Part shown: piece by piece, positions 6,536 to 6,866 of the stretch | Layout of the letters: each line of letters begins with the position of its first letter | Numbering within the stretch: position 1 is the first letter of the stretch | Source: Bacillota bacterium | GTDB taxonomy: Bacteria > Bacillota > Clostridia > Christensenellales > Aristaeellaceae | Length of the DNA: 6,866 nucleotides | Assembly: GCA_023458835.1 (NCBI GenBank) | Contig: JAEWWY010000276.1 | Coordinates: forward strand, 1-6,866 | Reading direction: 5' to 3' | Notes under the pieces: generated by a model | Databases searched by the model: none | Told to the model about the DNA's origin: nothing | The model's input: only the letters and a program-made list of their open reading frames with translations | Translations under genes and position numbers: made by a program

Positions 6536-6567
6536 TGCATAATATGTTCGGCAGGTCTTGATGTATT

Positions 6568-6866
6568 TTATCTTGGGAGGCTGACGCATACGCAGGGCAG
6601 GAAATCCGACGGGGCCAGGCAGGGGTTGGCCCGCAGCAGCGAGGCGACGGAAACGTTGAACTTTGCCGCCACCGTTTCCAGCGTGTCGTTTTCCTTGAGG
6701 ATGTAAGAGGCGGGCAGCGGGCAGGGCTGGTTCACGTCCGGCACGCAGATCACCTGTCCGGGCACCAGGTTATCCAGATCCACGTTGGGGTTGGCGGCTT
6801 CCAATGTATGGCGGTTCAGCCCGGCGTTCAACTGGAAATCGCCGACCGATTGCCCCGGCTGTACGG
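6568..6866 (-). CDS. LysM-repeat protein, C-terminal part (5' end outside window)
   Basis: The frame enters from the right edge and stops at TAA 6570-6568, leaving 98 visible residues; the TTG at 6831 is only an internal leucine codon. Two LysM modules are readable. The first begins VQPGQSVGDF and continues through LEAANPNVDLDNLVPGQVICVPD. After a CPLPA linker, the second runs from SYILKENDTLETVAAKFNVS through LLRANP to a terminal VCVSLPR. LysM modules bind N-acetylglucosamine-containing glycans, so the protein is probably exported and bound to peptidoglycan or spore cortex. Cysteines occur in both repeats and in the linker (VICVPD, QPCPLP, NPCLAP, LPCVCV). That is common in clostridial LysM proteins and could allow disulfide or metal cross-linking, which is inference. 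Any N-terminal catalytic domain would lie outside the window. Confidence 0.85.
   Translation of the reverse strand, partial: VQPGQSVGDFQLNAGLNRHTLEAANPNVDLDNLVPGQVICVPDVNQPCPLPASYILKENDTLETVAAKFNVSVASLLRANPCLAPSDFLPCVCVSLPR

Overview
The window looks like chromosomal DNA from a moderately GC-rich member of the Bacillota, probably class Clostridia. The pointers are the Gram-positive envelope genes (an LCP glycopolymer ligase, a YkuD L,D-transpeptidase with SH3b and Ig-like modules, a cysteine-containing LysM protein), strong purine-rich ribosome binding sites, and densely packed genes. This placement is an inference from gene content; nothing in the window allows naming a genus. I saw no tRNA, rRNA, IS element, CRISPR array or integrase.

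Layout. The window opens with the last 33 codons of an unidentified + strand gene, then a complete LCP-family gene (213-1211, +). A 13-bp hairpin at 1224-1260 separates it from the convergent L,D-transpeptidase gene (1270-3012, -). The 187-base gap at 3013-3199 is a divergent control region with two good sigma-70/sigma-A type promoters, one firing left into the transpeptidase and one firing right into a three-gene run. That run is a small PD-(D/E)XK nuclease (3200-3568), a SNF2-family helicase (3565-5325) whose likely TTG start overlaps the nuclease stop codon, and a 12-TM major facilitator transporter (5356-6504) after a 30-base gap. A hairpin at 6508-6535 ends the run and faces a convergent LysM-repeat gene (6568 to the window end, -, incomplete).

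How it fits together. The outer genes (LCP, L,D-transpeptidase, LysM) all act outside the membrane on peptidoglycan or its attached polymers and form an ordinary cell-envelope neighbourhood, although they are not co-transcribed. The middle run is different: a single-domain nuclease translationally coupled to a compact SNF2 translocase is a DNA-processing pair that could serve DNA repair or defence against foreign DNA. It is the most interesting item here. The transporter is probably a co-transcribed passenger; its substrate cannot be read from the sequence.
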